Shown: positions 20,383 through 31,985, counted from the stretch's first letter. The stretch is DNA of 64,000 bases from Mycobacterium botniense (GCF_010723305.1 NZ_BLKW01000002.1:868001-932000), one strand, 5' to 3'. Notes: generated by a model not told the origin, from the letters alone. Numbers and translations: made by a program.

Positions 20383-21569
20383 TTCCGGTTCCCCGCCCAT
20401 CCGGCTCTCGGATCAAACCCGCTGGCCCGCTCAGCGGCAGCATAAGCTTCCAGCGCCTCCTTGGCCGCGCCGTTCAGATTTGGCGGAACCGCGACCTTTA
20501 CCGTGACCAGCAGATCGCCGCTGCCGCCGCCGCGTTTGGGAATACCGCGTCCACGCACTCGCAGCACACGCCCGTCCGCGGTGCCCTTCGGCACCCGAAC
20601 ACCGACTCGGCCGTCGAGCGTTGGAACTGAAAGTGTTGTACCTAAAGCTAATTCGGCGAAGCTGACGGGAACCGTCACGGTCAGGTCGTCGCCGTCGCGA
20701 CCGAAAACCGGGTCGGGGCGCACATGCACGGTCACATACAGGTCGCCGGACGGGGCGCCACGCAAACCGGCCTCACCTTGTCCGGCCAGCCGAATCCGCT
20801 GCCCGTCCTCGACCCCGGGTGGGATGCGCACGTTGATGGTGCGGGTGCGCGTCGTCACTCCGGTTCCCTTGCATTGCGCACACGGATGCTCGATGATCGA
20901 CCCGCTGCCCCGGCAGTTGGTGCACGGCTCAGAGAAGCCGAATGCTCCCTGATTGCGACTGATCACACCCGAACCGTTGCAGCTGGGGCACACTTTCGGG
21001 CTGGTACCCGGCCGCGCGCCGCTGCCGTGGCAATTGGTGCACGGCGCCGGGCTGGTCAGCCGCAGCGGCATCGCCACGCCCTTGGCGGCTTCGACGAAAC
21101 TCAGCTCAGTCTCGGTCTCCAGGTCGTTACCGCGTCGCGGTCTGCTCGGGCGCTGTGTCGCGCCACGGCCGAACAAGCCTCCGAACAAATCGCCGATCGT
21201 CGTTCCACCGGTTTGGCTGGCAGCGTCGAACAAATCGCTCAGGTTGAATTCGACGCCGTCACCGCCCATACCGAACCCGCCGAAGTTGGTGCCGCCATAG
21301 CCGGCACCGAACCGGCGACCGAAGCCACCGCCGGCGAACAGGCGGCGGGTTTCGTCGTACTCTTTGCGTTTGGCCGGGTCTGAGAGCACGCTGTGCGCTT
21401 CCGACACCGCTTTGAACCGTTCCGCGGCCTGCGGGTTGTTCGGGTTCGCGTCAGGGTGCAGGTCGCGCGCCAGCTTACGGTAGGCGCGTTTGATTTCCTC
21501 CGGGCTGGCGTCGGGGGAGACGCCGAGCTCCTTATAGAAGTCTCTCTCGACCCATTCGCGCTGAGCCAT
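20379..21569 (-). CDS. dnaJ: Co-chaperone DnaJ (DnaJ1 type)
   Basis: 396 residues. The J domain has the HPD motif in [12 protein letters not shown], a Gly/Phe-rich region follows, and the zinc-binding centre shows four CxxCxGxG units: [24 protein letters not shown] and CAQCKGTG. It stimulates DnaK ATP hydrolysis and delivers substrates. A 190-base stretch of 58-bp tandem repeats separates it from grpE, which is unusual within an operon. Confidence 0.96.
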   Translation of the reverse strand: MAQREWVERDFYKELGVSPDASPEEIKRAYRKLARDLHPDANPNNPQAAERFKAVSEAHSVLSDPAKRKEYDETRRLFAGGGFGRRFGAGYGGTNFGGFGMGGDGVEFNLSDLFDAASQTGGTTIGDLFGGLFGRGATQRPSRPRRGNDLETETELSFVEAAKGVAMPLRLTSPAPCTNCHGSGARPGTSPKVCPSCNGSGVISRNQGAFGFSEPCTNCRGSGSIIEHPCAQCKGTGVTTRTRTINVRIPPGVEDGQRIRLAGQGEAGLRGAPSGDLYVTVHVRPDPVFGRDGDDLTVTVPVSFAELALGTTLSVPTLDGRVGVRVPKGTADGRVLRVRGRGIPKRGGGSGDLLVTVKVAVPPNLNGAAKEALEAYAAAERASGFDPRAGWAGNRK

Positions 21570-21612
21570 ATCGCGTCACCCCCTCTCACCTTCCTCTATG
21601 CCGTTACCTGCC

Positions 21613-21804
21613 GTCGGGCCCAGCCTCATTGCCCGACTCCTCCTCACCCCGCTCCACGGGCCGCATCGTCGTCGGGCCCGGCCTGATTGCCCGACTCCTC
21701 CTCACCCCGCTCCACGGGCCGCATCGTCGTCGGGCCCAGCCTCATTGCCCGACTCCTCCTCACCCCGCTCCACGGGCCGCATCGTCGTCGGGCCCGGCCT
21801 CCGG
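21613..21804. repeat. 58-bp MIRU-like tandem array between grpE and dnaJ
   Basis: Three full 58-base units start at 21613, 21671 and 21729, and a partial unit at 21787, each beginning GTCGGGCCC. Units 1 and 3 are identical; unit 2 differs at two positions. On the operon strand each unit contains CGACGATGC, then GAGGAGGAGTCGG. The last unit encodes the final residues of GrpE ([11 protein letters not shown]) and its TGA stop. A related 58-bp array lies at 50461-50664. Overlap with a stop codon inside an operon is the habit of mycobacterial MIRU elements. Confidence 0.93.
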
Positions 21805-22487
21805 TACTACTGATTCTGCGTCCCGCTCAGCTGAGGCGATGTCGTTATCGGATGTCGCGACAGCCTGTGTTTCAGCGGGGACATCAACCGTGTCGGTGGT
21901 GTCAGCGGCCTCGGCGGCCTCCTCGGGGATGGTGTCGACCACGACCACCAAGGCATGCCGCAGAATCTGGTCGCCGAGTTTGTAGCCCTGCCGCAACACC
22001 TTGCCGATCACCGGCTTGGTGCCCTCAGACCCGTCGCCCTCATGCTGCACAGCTTCGTGCAGCAGCGGGTCGAAGTCGTCGCCCTCGGCGCCGAACGCGG
22101 ACAGACCCAGTGCGGTCAGCGCGCCGGTCAGCTTGTCGGCGACCGACTTTAACGGACCGGATTCCAAATCACCGTGGCTACGGGCACGCTCGAGATCATC
22201 GAGTACACCCAGTAACTGACTGAGCACAGTGGCTTTGGCCCGGTCTGCTGCCGCTTGCTGGTCGCGCAGCACGCGCTTGCGGTAGTTGGCGAAGTCGGCT
22301 TGCACCCGCTGCAGGTCGGCGGTCAGTTCGGCGACCTTGTCCGCGGTCGCTGCATCGGCCGGGGCCGCCGAACTCGGCGCGGTTTGCGCCGAAGCGGACG
22401 CAACGTGACGCACTTCGCCGGTTTCCGGGTCGATCCGCCGCTTGTCGGTAATCGTTACCTGTTCGTGTGCGTTGCCGTTGCCTTCTG

Positions 22488-22491
<4 letters not shown>
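21760..22491 (-). CDS. grpE: Nucleotide exchange factor GrpE
   Basis: 243 residues from a GTG that overlaps the dnaK stop (GTGA). A disordered N-terminus leads to a coiled coil ([23 protein letters not shown]) and the beta domain with [10 protein letters not shown] and [20 protein letters not shown]. It releases ADP from DnaK. The acidic C-terminal tail is long, and its last eleven residues are encoded by the 58-bp repeat array, so the length of the tail has probably been altered by repeat insertion. Confidence 0.96.
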
Positions 22492-24347
<1,856 letters not shown>

Positions 24348-24385
24348 GATGAATCCTCCTGAGTATGAGCGTGTTCGTGCACTAT

Positions 24386-24406
24386 GCTGAGTGAACCCCG
24401 CTCAAG
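24386..24406. promoter_or_regulatory. HAIR box 1 of the dnaK operon
   Basis: GCTGAGT, seven bases, GCTCAAG: a near match to CTTGAGT-N7-ACTCAAG, with two mismatches in the left arm and one in the right. It is about 40 bases upstream of the dnaK start, a position where bound HspR would block transcription. Confidence 0.8.
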
Positions 24407-24440
24407 CCTGCCCCCGGCCGCGCCGCCTGTCAAACGCAGG

Positions 24441-24461
24441 GTTGAGCTAGGTTCACTCAAG
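24441..24461. promoter_or_regulatory. HAIR box 2 of the dnaK operon
   Basis: GTTGAGC, seven bases, ACTCAAG: the right arm is perfect and the left arm has two mismatches to the HAIR consensus. It lies 34 bases beyond box 1, so the two could hold HspR dimers cooperatively around the promoter. Confidence 0.85.
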
Positions 24462-24875
24462 TTGTCGATCGGGTTAACGGCGCTGGTTGGTCATTTGTTC
24501 CCGCGGATGTGGATTTGTGGATTCCCGGGTGTCCTGCCGGTTCCCCGAACTCATGTGGCCCCATGTCGACGTTTCCGACCGTCTGTCGCGTTTCGCGGCT
24601 GACGGTCTGGCCCGCAAGCCGGCAGCGACCGACAGGAAGCGGCCCGGTGTCACACCTCGCGCCGCGACAAAAGCTCGCGAGTATCCCCGCTGTCCAACCA
24701 CCCCACCGACATCGCCGCGGTGAGCGGGCCGCTGCGGCTACCCGCAACGGACTCACCTGAGAATGCCCGATTCCCGGGAACTTCGTGAATCGGCGATTAC
24801 CTTTAGGCGCGACGATGCGACCAGATCACACGATGGGCGCGCCGGAGGGCAAACCGGAGAGCAAAGGAGGCAGCG
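24462..24875. other. Intergenic region between divergent dnaK and the PE-PPE hydrolase gene
   Basis: About 400 bases hold no convincing gene. The left end belongs to the dnaK promoter; the right end carries a strong AAAGGAGG ribosome binding site at 24863-24870 for the next gene. I see no RNA gene or repeat. Confidence 0.6.
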
Positions 24876-25844
24876 GTGAACAAAATGCTCGCGTACGGAA
24901 CCGCCGTTGGCCTGATCGTTGGCGTAGCCGGCGCGGCGATCAACCACTTCGCCCACGCCGAGGTGACCCTGCTGTCCGCGGACGGCCCGCTATCCGGGAG
25001 CGACACAGCGATCATCCTCGGCGGAACCACCGAGCCCACGCCGTCCACCGCGTTCGCGCAGGCCGTCGAGAATCTGTATCTGCACCCGCTGGGTTTCGAC
25101 GACGGTGCGACCTACTCGACCGTCTGCGACATGATCGGGACCAACCCGTGCAGCGCACCGCTGCAGGTGCTGACCACACCCGAACTGGTCCAACAGGGCC
25201 CGAGCAGTCTCACCGCCGCGTCGGACGTCGTGCTCGCCGTGGAAAACGAATTCAACGCGGACCCGGGCGCTTTCAGCGCCGAGCACCCGCTGACAATCTT
25301 CGGATACTCCCAGAGCGCCACGGCCGAGTCGATCGCGATGAGCCGACTCGCAGAAGCCGGCATCCCCAGCGCCGATCTGCACTTCGTGTTCATCGGCGAC
25401 CCGTCCGCCCCGGGCGGTATATGGCCCAACCTGGAACCGGACCTGGATGCGATATTCGGCCCAAGCCTGACGAACGCCATCGTCACGAATCTCGACCTTA
25501 ACGGCGTGCTTGGCAACGTGACACCCGACGATGTGTACCCGGCGACGATCTACACCCTGGACACCGACGGGGTAGCCGACTTCCAAGAAGACTTTAAGGC
25601 CGGAGGTCTGCTGGATCCGTTCGTGCACTTATTCGTCCAGCACGTGGAATACCTGGGCCTGACGCCGGCACAGATCGCTGACGCGACCACGTCGACCGTT
25701 GGCGACCTCACCTACGTCGACATCTCCGACAAGATCAATAACGTTGACGCGTGGATCGGTGCAATTGAGCACGGGGTCGCCAGCAGTGGATTATTGGAGA
25801 GCGTATTCGAGTCTCTCGTCCTGTATTTCGGCAATATGTTCTGA
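24876..25844 (+). CDS. Secreted PE-PPE-domain serine hydrolase
   Basis: 322 residues from a GTG five bases after AAAGGAGG. The first 28 residues form a signal peptide (YGTAVGLIVGVAGAA, then HFAHA), so the protein is exported by the general pathway and has neither a PE nor a PPE domain itself. The rest is the PE-PPE domain, an alpha/beta hydrolase related to cutinases: the nucleophile is Ser145 in GYSQSA, and FIGDP, the usual aspartate region, follows. Such domains hydrolyse short-chain esters. The gene diverges from dnaK and is followed by another secreted protein. Confidence 0.82.
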   Translation: MNKMLAYGTAVGLIVGVAGAAINHFAHAEVTLLSADGPLSGSDTAIILGGTTEPTPSTAFAQAVENLYLHPLGFDDGATYSTVCDMIGTNPCSAPLQVLTTPELVQQGPSSLTAASDVVLAVENEFNADPGAFSAEHPLTIFGYSQSATAESIAMSRLAEAGIPSADLHFVFIGDPSAPGGIWPNLEPDLDAIFGPSLTNAIVTNLDLNGVLGNVTPDDVYPATIYTLDTDGVADFQEDFKAGGLLDPFVHLFVQHVEYLGLTPAQIADATTSTVGDLTYVDISDKINNVDAWIGAIEHGVASSGLLESVFESLVLYFGNMF

Positions 25845-26187
25845 CCTGACTTGTGGGCACACCCGGCAGACGCTGCCAGCGCGGTTGCCGTGGTGATCGG
25901 TGGTCAGCGGGGTGCGCAGCAGGCCGACGGGCCTTCGTCTGGAGGGCGTCTGGCCGGGTGAGCGTGGCAGAAACCCCGCACCGGATGCGCCGCCGGCTGA
26001 CAGCAATCAACCAAAACATTCGGGTGCGACCGGTTCCGGCGAGGCGCCGACGATGTTTCGCGGACATTCCGCGAGCCGAGCCGCCCCGTTGACAGTCATC
26101 TCCCGCTACTAGACAATTGCCCAATTGCCGCACTGCTTGACGGCTCCACGTGTAGCGTTGTCGGAGCAGGTGGTCAGGAGCGGGAAG
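25845..26187. other. Intergenic region before the triple-repeat secreted protein
   Basis: About 340 bases without a credible gene on either strand. The right end has AGGAG at 26176-26180, the ribosome binding site of the next gene. No repeat or RNA structure stood out. Confidence 0.55.
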
Positions 26188-28086
26188 ATGACCGAGAACT
26201 GCACAGCTTCTCGCACCCGCCGACGGCGCAGGCGCGCAGCGCTGGCCGGCGAGGCTTTGATCGCTGCCGCGGTGGTTGGGCTCGGCGTCGCGCACCTCGA
26301 TGGAGCCGCCCCGGTGCACCCGCTGAGCGCCCTGCTGCACCTGTTGACCGCAGCAAGCCCGACGGGCCCCGACGCCTTCACCATCGGCCCCTATACCTTC
26401 GATCCCTTCACCGACCTGGACTGCTCGTACTGCGCCGAGGACCGCATCGACCCGTTCGGCGTCTCCGGCTTCTCCATCCCCACCGAAACCAGCGAAGGTT
26501 GGACCACGTTCTCCCCGATCGGCTCGGCGGCACCGTTATTCGAGCTCGGTGGCGGGACAGACAGTGGTATCCCCCTTGCCCCCCAATTCCTCGCGGTGTT
26601 CAACTCCAGCGGCACCGTCGTCGGGGTCATCGACGTCTCCAACGTCATGGCGACCGTGATAGGCAACCCCAACCTGGAGATGACCATCGTTGGGTCGTGG
26701 CTGCCCGATGGGGCACCCATCTCGGAGCTGCCGTCGGGAGCGGTATACGACATCTTCAACCTCAACCTGCCCATCCCCGACTTCCCGCCCTTGGCGAACG
26801 TCTACGTCGCCAATCCGGGAATGTCCCCTACCGTGCAAGACTTCATCGTGACCTCGTCCGGCGCCCAAAACGTCGACGCTTCCGTGGTCTTGCCGAACAA
26901 CTTCGGCACACTCGACCTGCAGAACCTGTTAAATGTCAACGCCGCCGCGACGATGGCGCCCGGTGACGCCTTCACCGGTCTGCAGACGACCGCTGACAGC
27001 AGTATCAGCGCAGACGCCTTCACCATTGGCGCTTTCACCTTTAACCCCATTCTGTCCAGCGGCGCCGTGGGTTATAACACGATCGATTTTCTTGGCGGCG
27101 CCCCGCCGCTGCTGGACCTCGGCGGGGGCATCATCGATGGCAGTTCTCTGCTCACCCAAGAGTTTGATGTGTACAGCGGCACCACCGAAGTCGGGTCAAT
27201 CGACACCAATGAGATCGTGGCCACCTTCTTGGGCATGACCAGCACGGAGTTCACCGTCACCAGTGCCACTCCGGCCAGTGGGGAAACCACCGCAGACCTG
27301 CCGGCGGTAGGAACGGTATACGACGTGTTCAACGTGTCCCCGCTGGGCATCGGCGACGATGAGATCGTCTACATTGCCACCCCGACAAGCGCTACCGAGA
27401 CCCTGGTGACGCCGACCGGCGACATCCCCCTCCCGGTCCCCTTCAATGCCGCCATCGGACCCGACATGGGCACCGCGTTGGCTGCTCTGTCAGCGAACCA
27501 ACCGTACGACAGCGTCATCAGTCCCCTCGCCTTCACCATCGACGGCCTCACCTTCGCCCCCGAATCGTCTACCGGAGCATTAGCCACAGCCTTCAACGCA
27601 GTGCCTATCACGGTTACTGCCCCGGCGCTGGTCCCGTTGGACCTGCAGATCGGCGGCGGCTATGCGGACGGCTTCACCCTTGCGTCGCAAGAATTTTTCG
27701 TCTACGAAGGCAGCGGGTCAACTGCCACCAACATCGGGTCGCTGAACTCCATCGTGACCGTGACGAACCTCTTGGGCTTCACCAGCACGGAATTCACGGT
27801 CAGCAGCACCACCGAGGCCAGCGGGGCAACCACCGCCCCGCCGGCGGTGGGGACGGTCTACGACGTGTTCAAACTGGCCCCCGACATCGTCAACGTCTAC
27901 AGCGCCACCCCGACCGGTGATGTCGCCGACACCCTGATAACGCCGTTGGGGCCGCTCTTCGACGTGAATCTGTTAATCCCTGGAATCGACGCCGCAGCGC
28001 CGCTCAACCCCGGCGACGCGATCCCCTCCGGACTTGATGTGGCGTCCGCGGCCGCGTCCGTTTTGGGGGCGCTCCTCCCCTTCTGA
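26188..28086 (+). CDS. Secreted protein with three internal repeats, function unknown
   Basis: 632 residues from the ATG at 26188, seven bases after AGGAG; an ATG at 26125 lacks such a site. An arginine-rich N-terminus (RTRRRRRR) and hydrophobic core make a signal peptide. The mature protein contains three repeats of about 170-200 residues. Each opens with a segment like DAFTIGxFTFxP, continues with LGGGxxDGxxLxxQEF and a GxIxxxNxVxT strand, and closes with GTVYDVFN and a xVYxATPT strand. Glycine, threonine and aspartate dominate, suggesting a beta-rich surface protein. I do not recognise the repeat. It is downstream of the PE-PPE hydrolase on the same strand. Confidence 0.72.
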   Translation: MTENCTASRTRRRRRRAALAGEALIAAAVVGLGVAHLDGAAPVHPLSALLHLLTAASPTGPDAFTIGPYTFDPFTDLDCSYCAEDRIDPFGVSGFSIPTETSEGWTTFSPIGSAAPLFELGGGTDSGIPLAPQFLAVFNSSGTVVGVIDVSNVMATVIGNPNLEMTIVGSWLPDGAPISELPSGAVYDIFNLNLPIPDFPPLANVYVANPGMSPTVQDFIVTSSGAQNVDASVVLPNNFGTLDLQNLLNVNAAATMAPGDAFTGLQTTADSSISADAFTIGAFTFNPILSSGAVGYNTIDFLGGAPPLLDLGGGIIDGSSLLTQEFDVYSGTTEVGSIDTNEIVATFLGMTSTEFTVTSATPASGETTADLPAVGTVYDVFNVSPLGIGDDEIVYIATPTSATETLVTPTGDIPLPVPFNAAIGPDMGTALAALSANQPYDSVISPLAFTIDGLTFAPESSTGALATAFNAVPITVTAPALVPLDLQIGGGYADGFTLASQEFFVYEGSGSTATNIGSLNSIVTVTNLLGFTSTEFTVSSTTEASGATTAPPAVGTVYDVFKLAPDIVNVYSATPTGDVADTLITPLGPLFDVNLLIPGIDAAAPLNPGDAIPSGLDVASAAASVLGALLPF

Positions 28087-28326
28087 CGCTGCGCTGACGT
28101 CAACGTCTGCCACTCAAGGTCGCCCCGCGGCTGCCGGCCCCGCCCACGGGCCGGCCCGTGCCCGTCGTCAGGCTGCGGGTTCGATGGTGACGTCCTGCGA
28201 GGGCATGGGTTTGGCGATGATCGGCGGGCTGCCGGGGACCGGCGGGTTGCGGTAGCCTCGCAGCCAATCCGCTCCCCGGGTGTGCCCGGGTCGCAGCGTC
28301 GCACCACGCCACGCGAGAGGAACCTG
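28087..28326. other. Intergenic region with a possible gene remnant
   Basis: 240 bases between two plus-strand genes. On the minus strand a frame ending at 28168 reads [20 protein letters not shown] before TIEPAA and a stop, with codon use that looks coding, but no believable start precedes it. It may be the surviving 3' end of a lost gene. Confidence 0.3.
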
Positions 28327-29883
28327 ATGCCGCCCCTGCCCCACACGCCTCGCGTCGCTGACACCGTGCTGCTCACCCGCGAGGACGCCGGCTATCACCA
28401 CGACCTGCATCGCCGCCAGCTGCAGATGATCGCGATCGGCGGCGCTATCGGCACGGGGCTGTTCCTGGGAGCCGGAGGACGGCTGGCGTCGGCGGGGCCG
28501 GGCTTATTCCTGGTCTACGGGATCTGCGGGAGTTTCGTATTCCTGATCTTGCGGGCGCTGGGCGAACTTGTGCTGCACCGCCCCTCGTCGGGCTCGTTCG
28601 TGTCCTACGCCCGCGAGTTCTACGGGGAGAAAGCGGCGTTCGTCGCGGGCTGGATGTATTTCCTGAACTGGGCGATGACCGGGATCGTGGACAGCACCGC
28701 GATCGCCAACTACCTGCATTACTGGAAAGCGTTAAACGCGGTGCCGCAGTGGGCCTTTGCGCTGATCGCCCTGATGGCGGTGGTGTCGGTGAACATGATC
28801 TCGGTGAAGGCCTTCGGCGAACTGGAGTTCTGGGCAGCGCTGATCAAGGTCGTGGCGCTGACCGCGTTCCTGGTGGTCGGGCTCGTCTTTGTGCTCGGGC
28901 GTTTCCAGGTCGACGGTCGCGACACCGGCTTCGGCCTGTGGAGCGATCACGGCGGGTTCTTGCCGACCGGGCTACTGCCTTTGGTGCTCGTCACTTCGGG
29001 AGTGGTGTTCGCTTATGCGGCCGTGGAGCTGATCGGCACCGCCGCCGGGGAGACCGCCGAACCGGAAAAGATCATGCCCCGGGCCATCAACGCGGTGGTG
29101 ACCCGGATCGGGGTCTTCTATGTCGGGTCGGTCGCCCTGCTGGCGCTGCTGTTGCCCTACACCGCTTACCGCGCACATGAAAGCCCGTTCGTCACGTTTT
29201 TCTCCAAGATCGGTTTCACCGGCGCCGGCTCGGTGATGAACGTCGTGGTCCTCACCGCGGCGTTCTCCAGCCTGAACGCGGGACTGTATTCGACCGGCCG
29301 GATTTTGCGGTCGATGGCGGTCAACGGCAGCGGCCCGAAGTTCACCGCGCGGATGTCGCGCAACGGCGTACCCTATGCCGGCATCTTGCTGACCAGCACG
29401 ATCGGGCTGTTCGGTGTCGTGCTCAACGCGGTCAAACCTGGCCAGGCCTTCGAGATTGTCCTCAACATCGCCGCTTTGGGCATCATGGCGGCCTGGGCCA
29501 CGATCGTGGCTTGCCAGTTGCGGCTGTACCGGCTGACAAAGGCCGGCATCATGCAGCGGCCGCGATTCCGCATGCCGCTGGCTCCCTACAGCGGCTACCT
29601 CACCTTGGCTTTCCTGGCCGCTGTGCTCGTGTTGATGATGTTCGACGCCCAACGCGGCCCCTGGATCATTGCGACGCTGGGGATCGGAGTGCCGGCCCTC
29701 ATCGGGGGCTGGTACCTGGTGCGGGACCGGGTGCAGGCCACCGCCGCGGAAATCCCCACCCACCCCGGCGACACTGCGACCGCGGCGGACATCGCAGCCG
29801 TGGCCGAGCTGCCGATCGCGGCGGACGGCCCGGCCACCGGGGATTTGCCGGTAGCCGCCAACCCGGCGGACCACAAGGACTGA
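28327..29883 (+). CDS. ansP2: Amino-acid permease of the AnsP (L-asparagine) type
   Basis: 518 residues from the ATG at 28327, preceded by AGAGGA. It is an APC-superfamily transporter: the first helix carries [15 protein letters not shown], the substrate-binding signature, and about twelve hydrophobic segments follow, including [16 protein letters not shown] typical of AnsP/CycA/GabP permeases. It would import asparagine or a related amino acid with protons. In H37Rv ansP2 (Rv0346c) lies in the same stretch between dnaK and Rv0338c and in the equivalent orientation, which supports the symbol; ansP1 cannot be excluded on sequence alone. The C-terminal tail is Ala/Asp-rich. Confidence 0.78.
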   Translation: MPPLPHTPRVADTVLLTREDAGYHHDLHRRQLQMIAIGGAIGTGLFLGAGGRLASAGPGLFLVYGICGSFVFLILRALGELVLHRPSSGSFVSYAREFYGEKAAFVAGWMYFLNWAMTGIVDSTAIANYLHYWKALNAVPQWAFALIALMAVVSVNMISVKAFGELEFWAALIKVVALTAFLVVGLVFVLGRFQVDGRDTGFGLWSDHGGFLPTGLLPLVLVTSGVVFAYAAVELIGTAAGETAEPEKIMPRAINAVVTRIGVFYVGSVALLALLLPYTAYRAHESPFVTFFSKIGFTGAGSVMNVVVLTAAFSSLNAGLYSTGRILRSMAVNGSGPKFTARMSRNGVPYAGILLTSTIGLFGVVLNAVKPGQAFEIVLNIAALGIMAAWATIVACQLRLYRLTKAGIMQRPRFRMPLAPYSGYLTLAFLAAVLVLMMFDAQRGPWIIATLGIGVPALIGGWYLVRDRVQATAAEIPTHPGDTATAADIAAVAELPIAADGPATGDLPVAANPADHKD

Positions 29884-30009
29884 GACCGGCCGGCCGCGGC
29901 GCCGCGCAGCCCGGCCGCTCAGGCGGCGCCGGGCACGCGACCAGTGGCGGACCGATCGTCAGCCGCGTGCCGCCCGCGCCAGCACCCGACGAGCGGTGCG
30001 TGACCGTCC

Positions 30010-31608
30010 TCACGGGCCCCAGGTGCCCGGCATCATCGGCATGTGCGGGCCGCTGCCGAATTCGTCGGGCAACGTGGTCAATCCCGCTGCGGCAGCGGCG
30101 GTCTGCTTAGCCGCGGTACCGGCAAAACCAAGCGGTTTCCCACCCTGATCTGAAGCCGTGACACTTTCTGGCTCCCGATTCAGGTATTCGTAGCCGCGCC
30201 CGCGTTCGTTGACCTGTGTCCGCCGGCGACGGTGCAGGTGTGCCTTCTCTGGGGGCGCCGCCGCGGCTGCCGGGGCCGCGGCGGCGGCGGGCTTCGACGC
30301 TATCTTCTTGACGCGGGAACCCGACGCGGTCTGCGAACCTATGCTCAGATCACCCACCAGGTAGGGGAAGGATCCCGGGCCTGCAGGTGGGGGCGGTGGC
30401 GGCGAAGCGCCGGGCACGGCGGGCGCGGAAGTCGCAGGCGGCGGTGGGGGCGGGGCCGGGGCTGTGACCGAAGCAGGGGTCGGATGTGGAAACAGCGGCG
30501 GGCTCGAGGCCGGGGTGAACGCCGCGGGCACCGGGATCGACACCGACGCCGGGTGCACCAGACCAACCAGTCCTGTCAAACCCGTGCAACCGCCGATGGC
30601 CCCCATGGGCGTGGCCAGCGCGGGAAACGCCGCACCCATCGGCAACAACGGAGTCGTCGTGGCCACAAAATACAGATACTGCAGCAGCTGAGTACTCCAG
30701 TCGAAGAAGACCTCGATCGCGTAAACCCCCGACGCGAACATCAACAGCGGCGTGTTATTCCCAATCGCCGCCACCACTCCTTCATACCCAGACCAGTAGA
30801 TGCCGGGTAAGGACAGCAGAGATTCCGTTGCCCCAAGGAGGTTCAACGGTTGGCCGGTGGTGAAACTGGTGGGTGGACTGAGGATGTACGCGATCATCGC
30901 CTGCAGATTCGCAAGGCTCTCGAAGTCATAGAATGGTTCGCCGACATAGTAGGGCGGGCCGGTGAGCCGAGGGCCGAGAATCTGATCGATGAGCTGGTCC
31001 AGCTGTGCAAAGACGGTGAATATCGACTTCGCTGGAGAGGCCGGGTCGGAAGAGACTGGCGCAGCATCGGATTTCACGATCGAAGGTGCAGGCGTGGTCT
31101 GTGGCGTCGCCGCCACCGCCGCGTTGGTCACACCCTGGTAGGTGCTCATGACGGTGGCGGCCTGAACCCACATCCGCACATAGTCGGCTTCATTGAGCGC
31201 AATCGGAATGGTGTTGATCCCGAAGAAATTCGTGGCGACCAACGCCGCATGGACGGCGTGGTTGGCGGCTAGCTCCCCCAACGTCGGCATGGCCGCCAGC
31301 GCGGTGGTGTAGGCGCTGGCCGCGGTTTCGTGCTGAGCGGCCATCGCCGCGCTGTCGGCGCTGGCCTTTCTCAGCCACGCCAGATACGGGACATGAGCGG
31401 CCACATACGATTCCGCACTGCGCCCCGCCCAGGCTCCGGCCTGCACCGACGCCGTAACCGCGCCGAGTTCGTCGGCCGCCGAGGCGTATTCGGCGCTCAA
31501 CGAATGCCACGCCCCGGCCGCTGTGAGGTACGATCCCGGCCCCGGGCCGCTGCTCAGCAACGCCGAATGCACCTCCGGTGGCGAGGACATCCAGATCGGC
31601 GCGGTCAT
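30010..31608 (-). CDS. PPE2: PPE-PPW family protein, PPE2-like
   Basis: 532 residues from the ATG at 31608 (MTAPIWMSSPPEVHSALL), Pro-Pro-Glu at about 10-12. The N-terminal 180 residues are the PPE helical domain. A hydrophobic middle and proline-rich linker lead to the C-terminal signature of the PPW subgroup: LGFAGT and PMMPGTW. A basic patch HLHRRRRTQV precedes GRGYEYL, at the place where M. tuberculosis PPE2 (Rv0256c) has the basic motif reported as a nuclear localisation signal. Like Rv0256c, the gene follows a cobalamin riboswitch. PPE2 is reported to be secreted and to dampen host nitric oxide production; that is knowledge of the ortholog, not visible here. Confidence 0.85.
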   Translation of the reverse strand: MTAPIWMSSPPEVHSALLSSGPGPGSYLTAAGAWHSLSAEYASAADELGAVTASVQAGAWAGRSAESYVAAHVPYLAWLRKASADSAAMAAQHETAASAYTTALAAMPTLGELAANHAVHAALVATNFFGINTIPIALNEADYVRMWVQAATVMSTYQGVTNAAVAATPQTTPAPSIVKSDAAPVSSDPASPAKSIFTVFAQLDQLIDQILGPRLTGPPYYVGEPFYDFESLANLQAMIAYILSPPTSFTTGQPLNLLGATESLLSLPGIYWSGYEGVVAAIGNNTPLLMFASGVYAIEVFFDWSTQLLQYLYFVATTTPLLPMGAAFPALATPMGAIGGCTGLTGLVGLVHPASVSIPVPAAFTPASSPPLFPHPTPASVTAPAPPPPPPATSAPAVPGASPPPPPPAGPGSFPYLVGDLSIGSQTASGSRVKKIASKPAAAAAPAAAAAPPEKAHLHRRRRTQVNERGRGYEYLNREPESVTASDQGGKPLGFAGTAAKQTAAAAAGLTTLPDEFGSGPHMPMMPGTWGP

Positions 31609-31985
31609 CGCACGCCAGCCGCGTGCAGAGACGACCACGCCGTTCCGCCACGATCGACCCGATCCGGGCCAAGCGCGGCCCATAATGGATGGCGCAGACC
31701 GAAGTCACCAGATACCAGTCGGGCACGATTCACTGCGCCCGCCTTTTCGGCGACGCACCCGGGTTGCCGGTCTTTGCCGGCGCAGGGCGGGTCACACAAG
31801 GCTGCGGTGCATGGTGAAGGAGTCATCAAAACGCCCCTCAGTACGACGGGATGCTCGCCGCCCTACGAGACGTTTGGCCGCCGGAGCCGATCACGCGCCG
31901 TCAAAACGGCATCCGCTCGGCACCCGCTTACGGCGATCCGCCCAATCCACGAGGCGACGCGCTGCCGGACACGGCGCGCCCGGCA
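31609..31985 (-). other. Leader between the cobalamin riboswitch and the PPE gene
   Basis: About 380 bases with no convincing gene in any frame. Transcribed from the riboswitch promoter it would be a long 5' leader of the PPE message. I could not see an obvious intrinsic terminator, so I cannot say whether the switch acts on transcription or translation. Confidence 0.5.

Noticed and set aside
21598..22223. Several plus-strand open frames through the 58-bp repeats with repeated [10 protein letters not shown]
   Set aside because: They are artefacts of the repeat being read in three frames; no ribosome binding site or family similarity.
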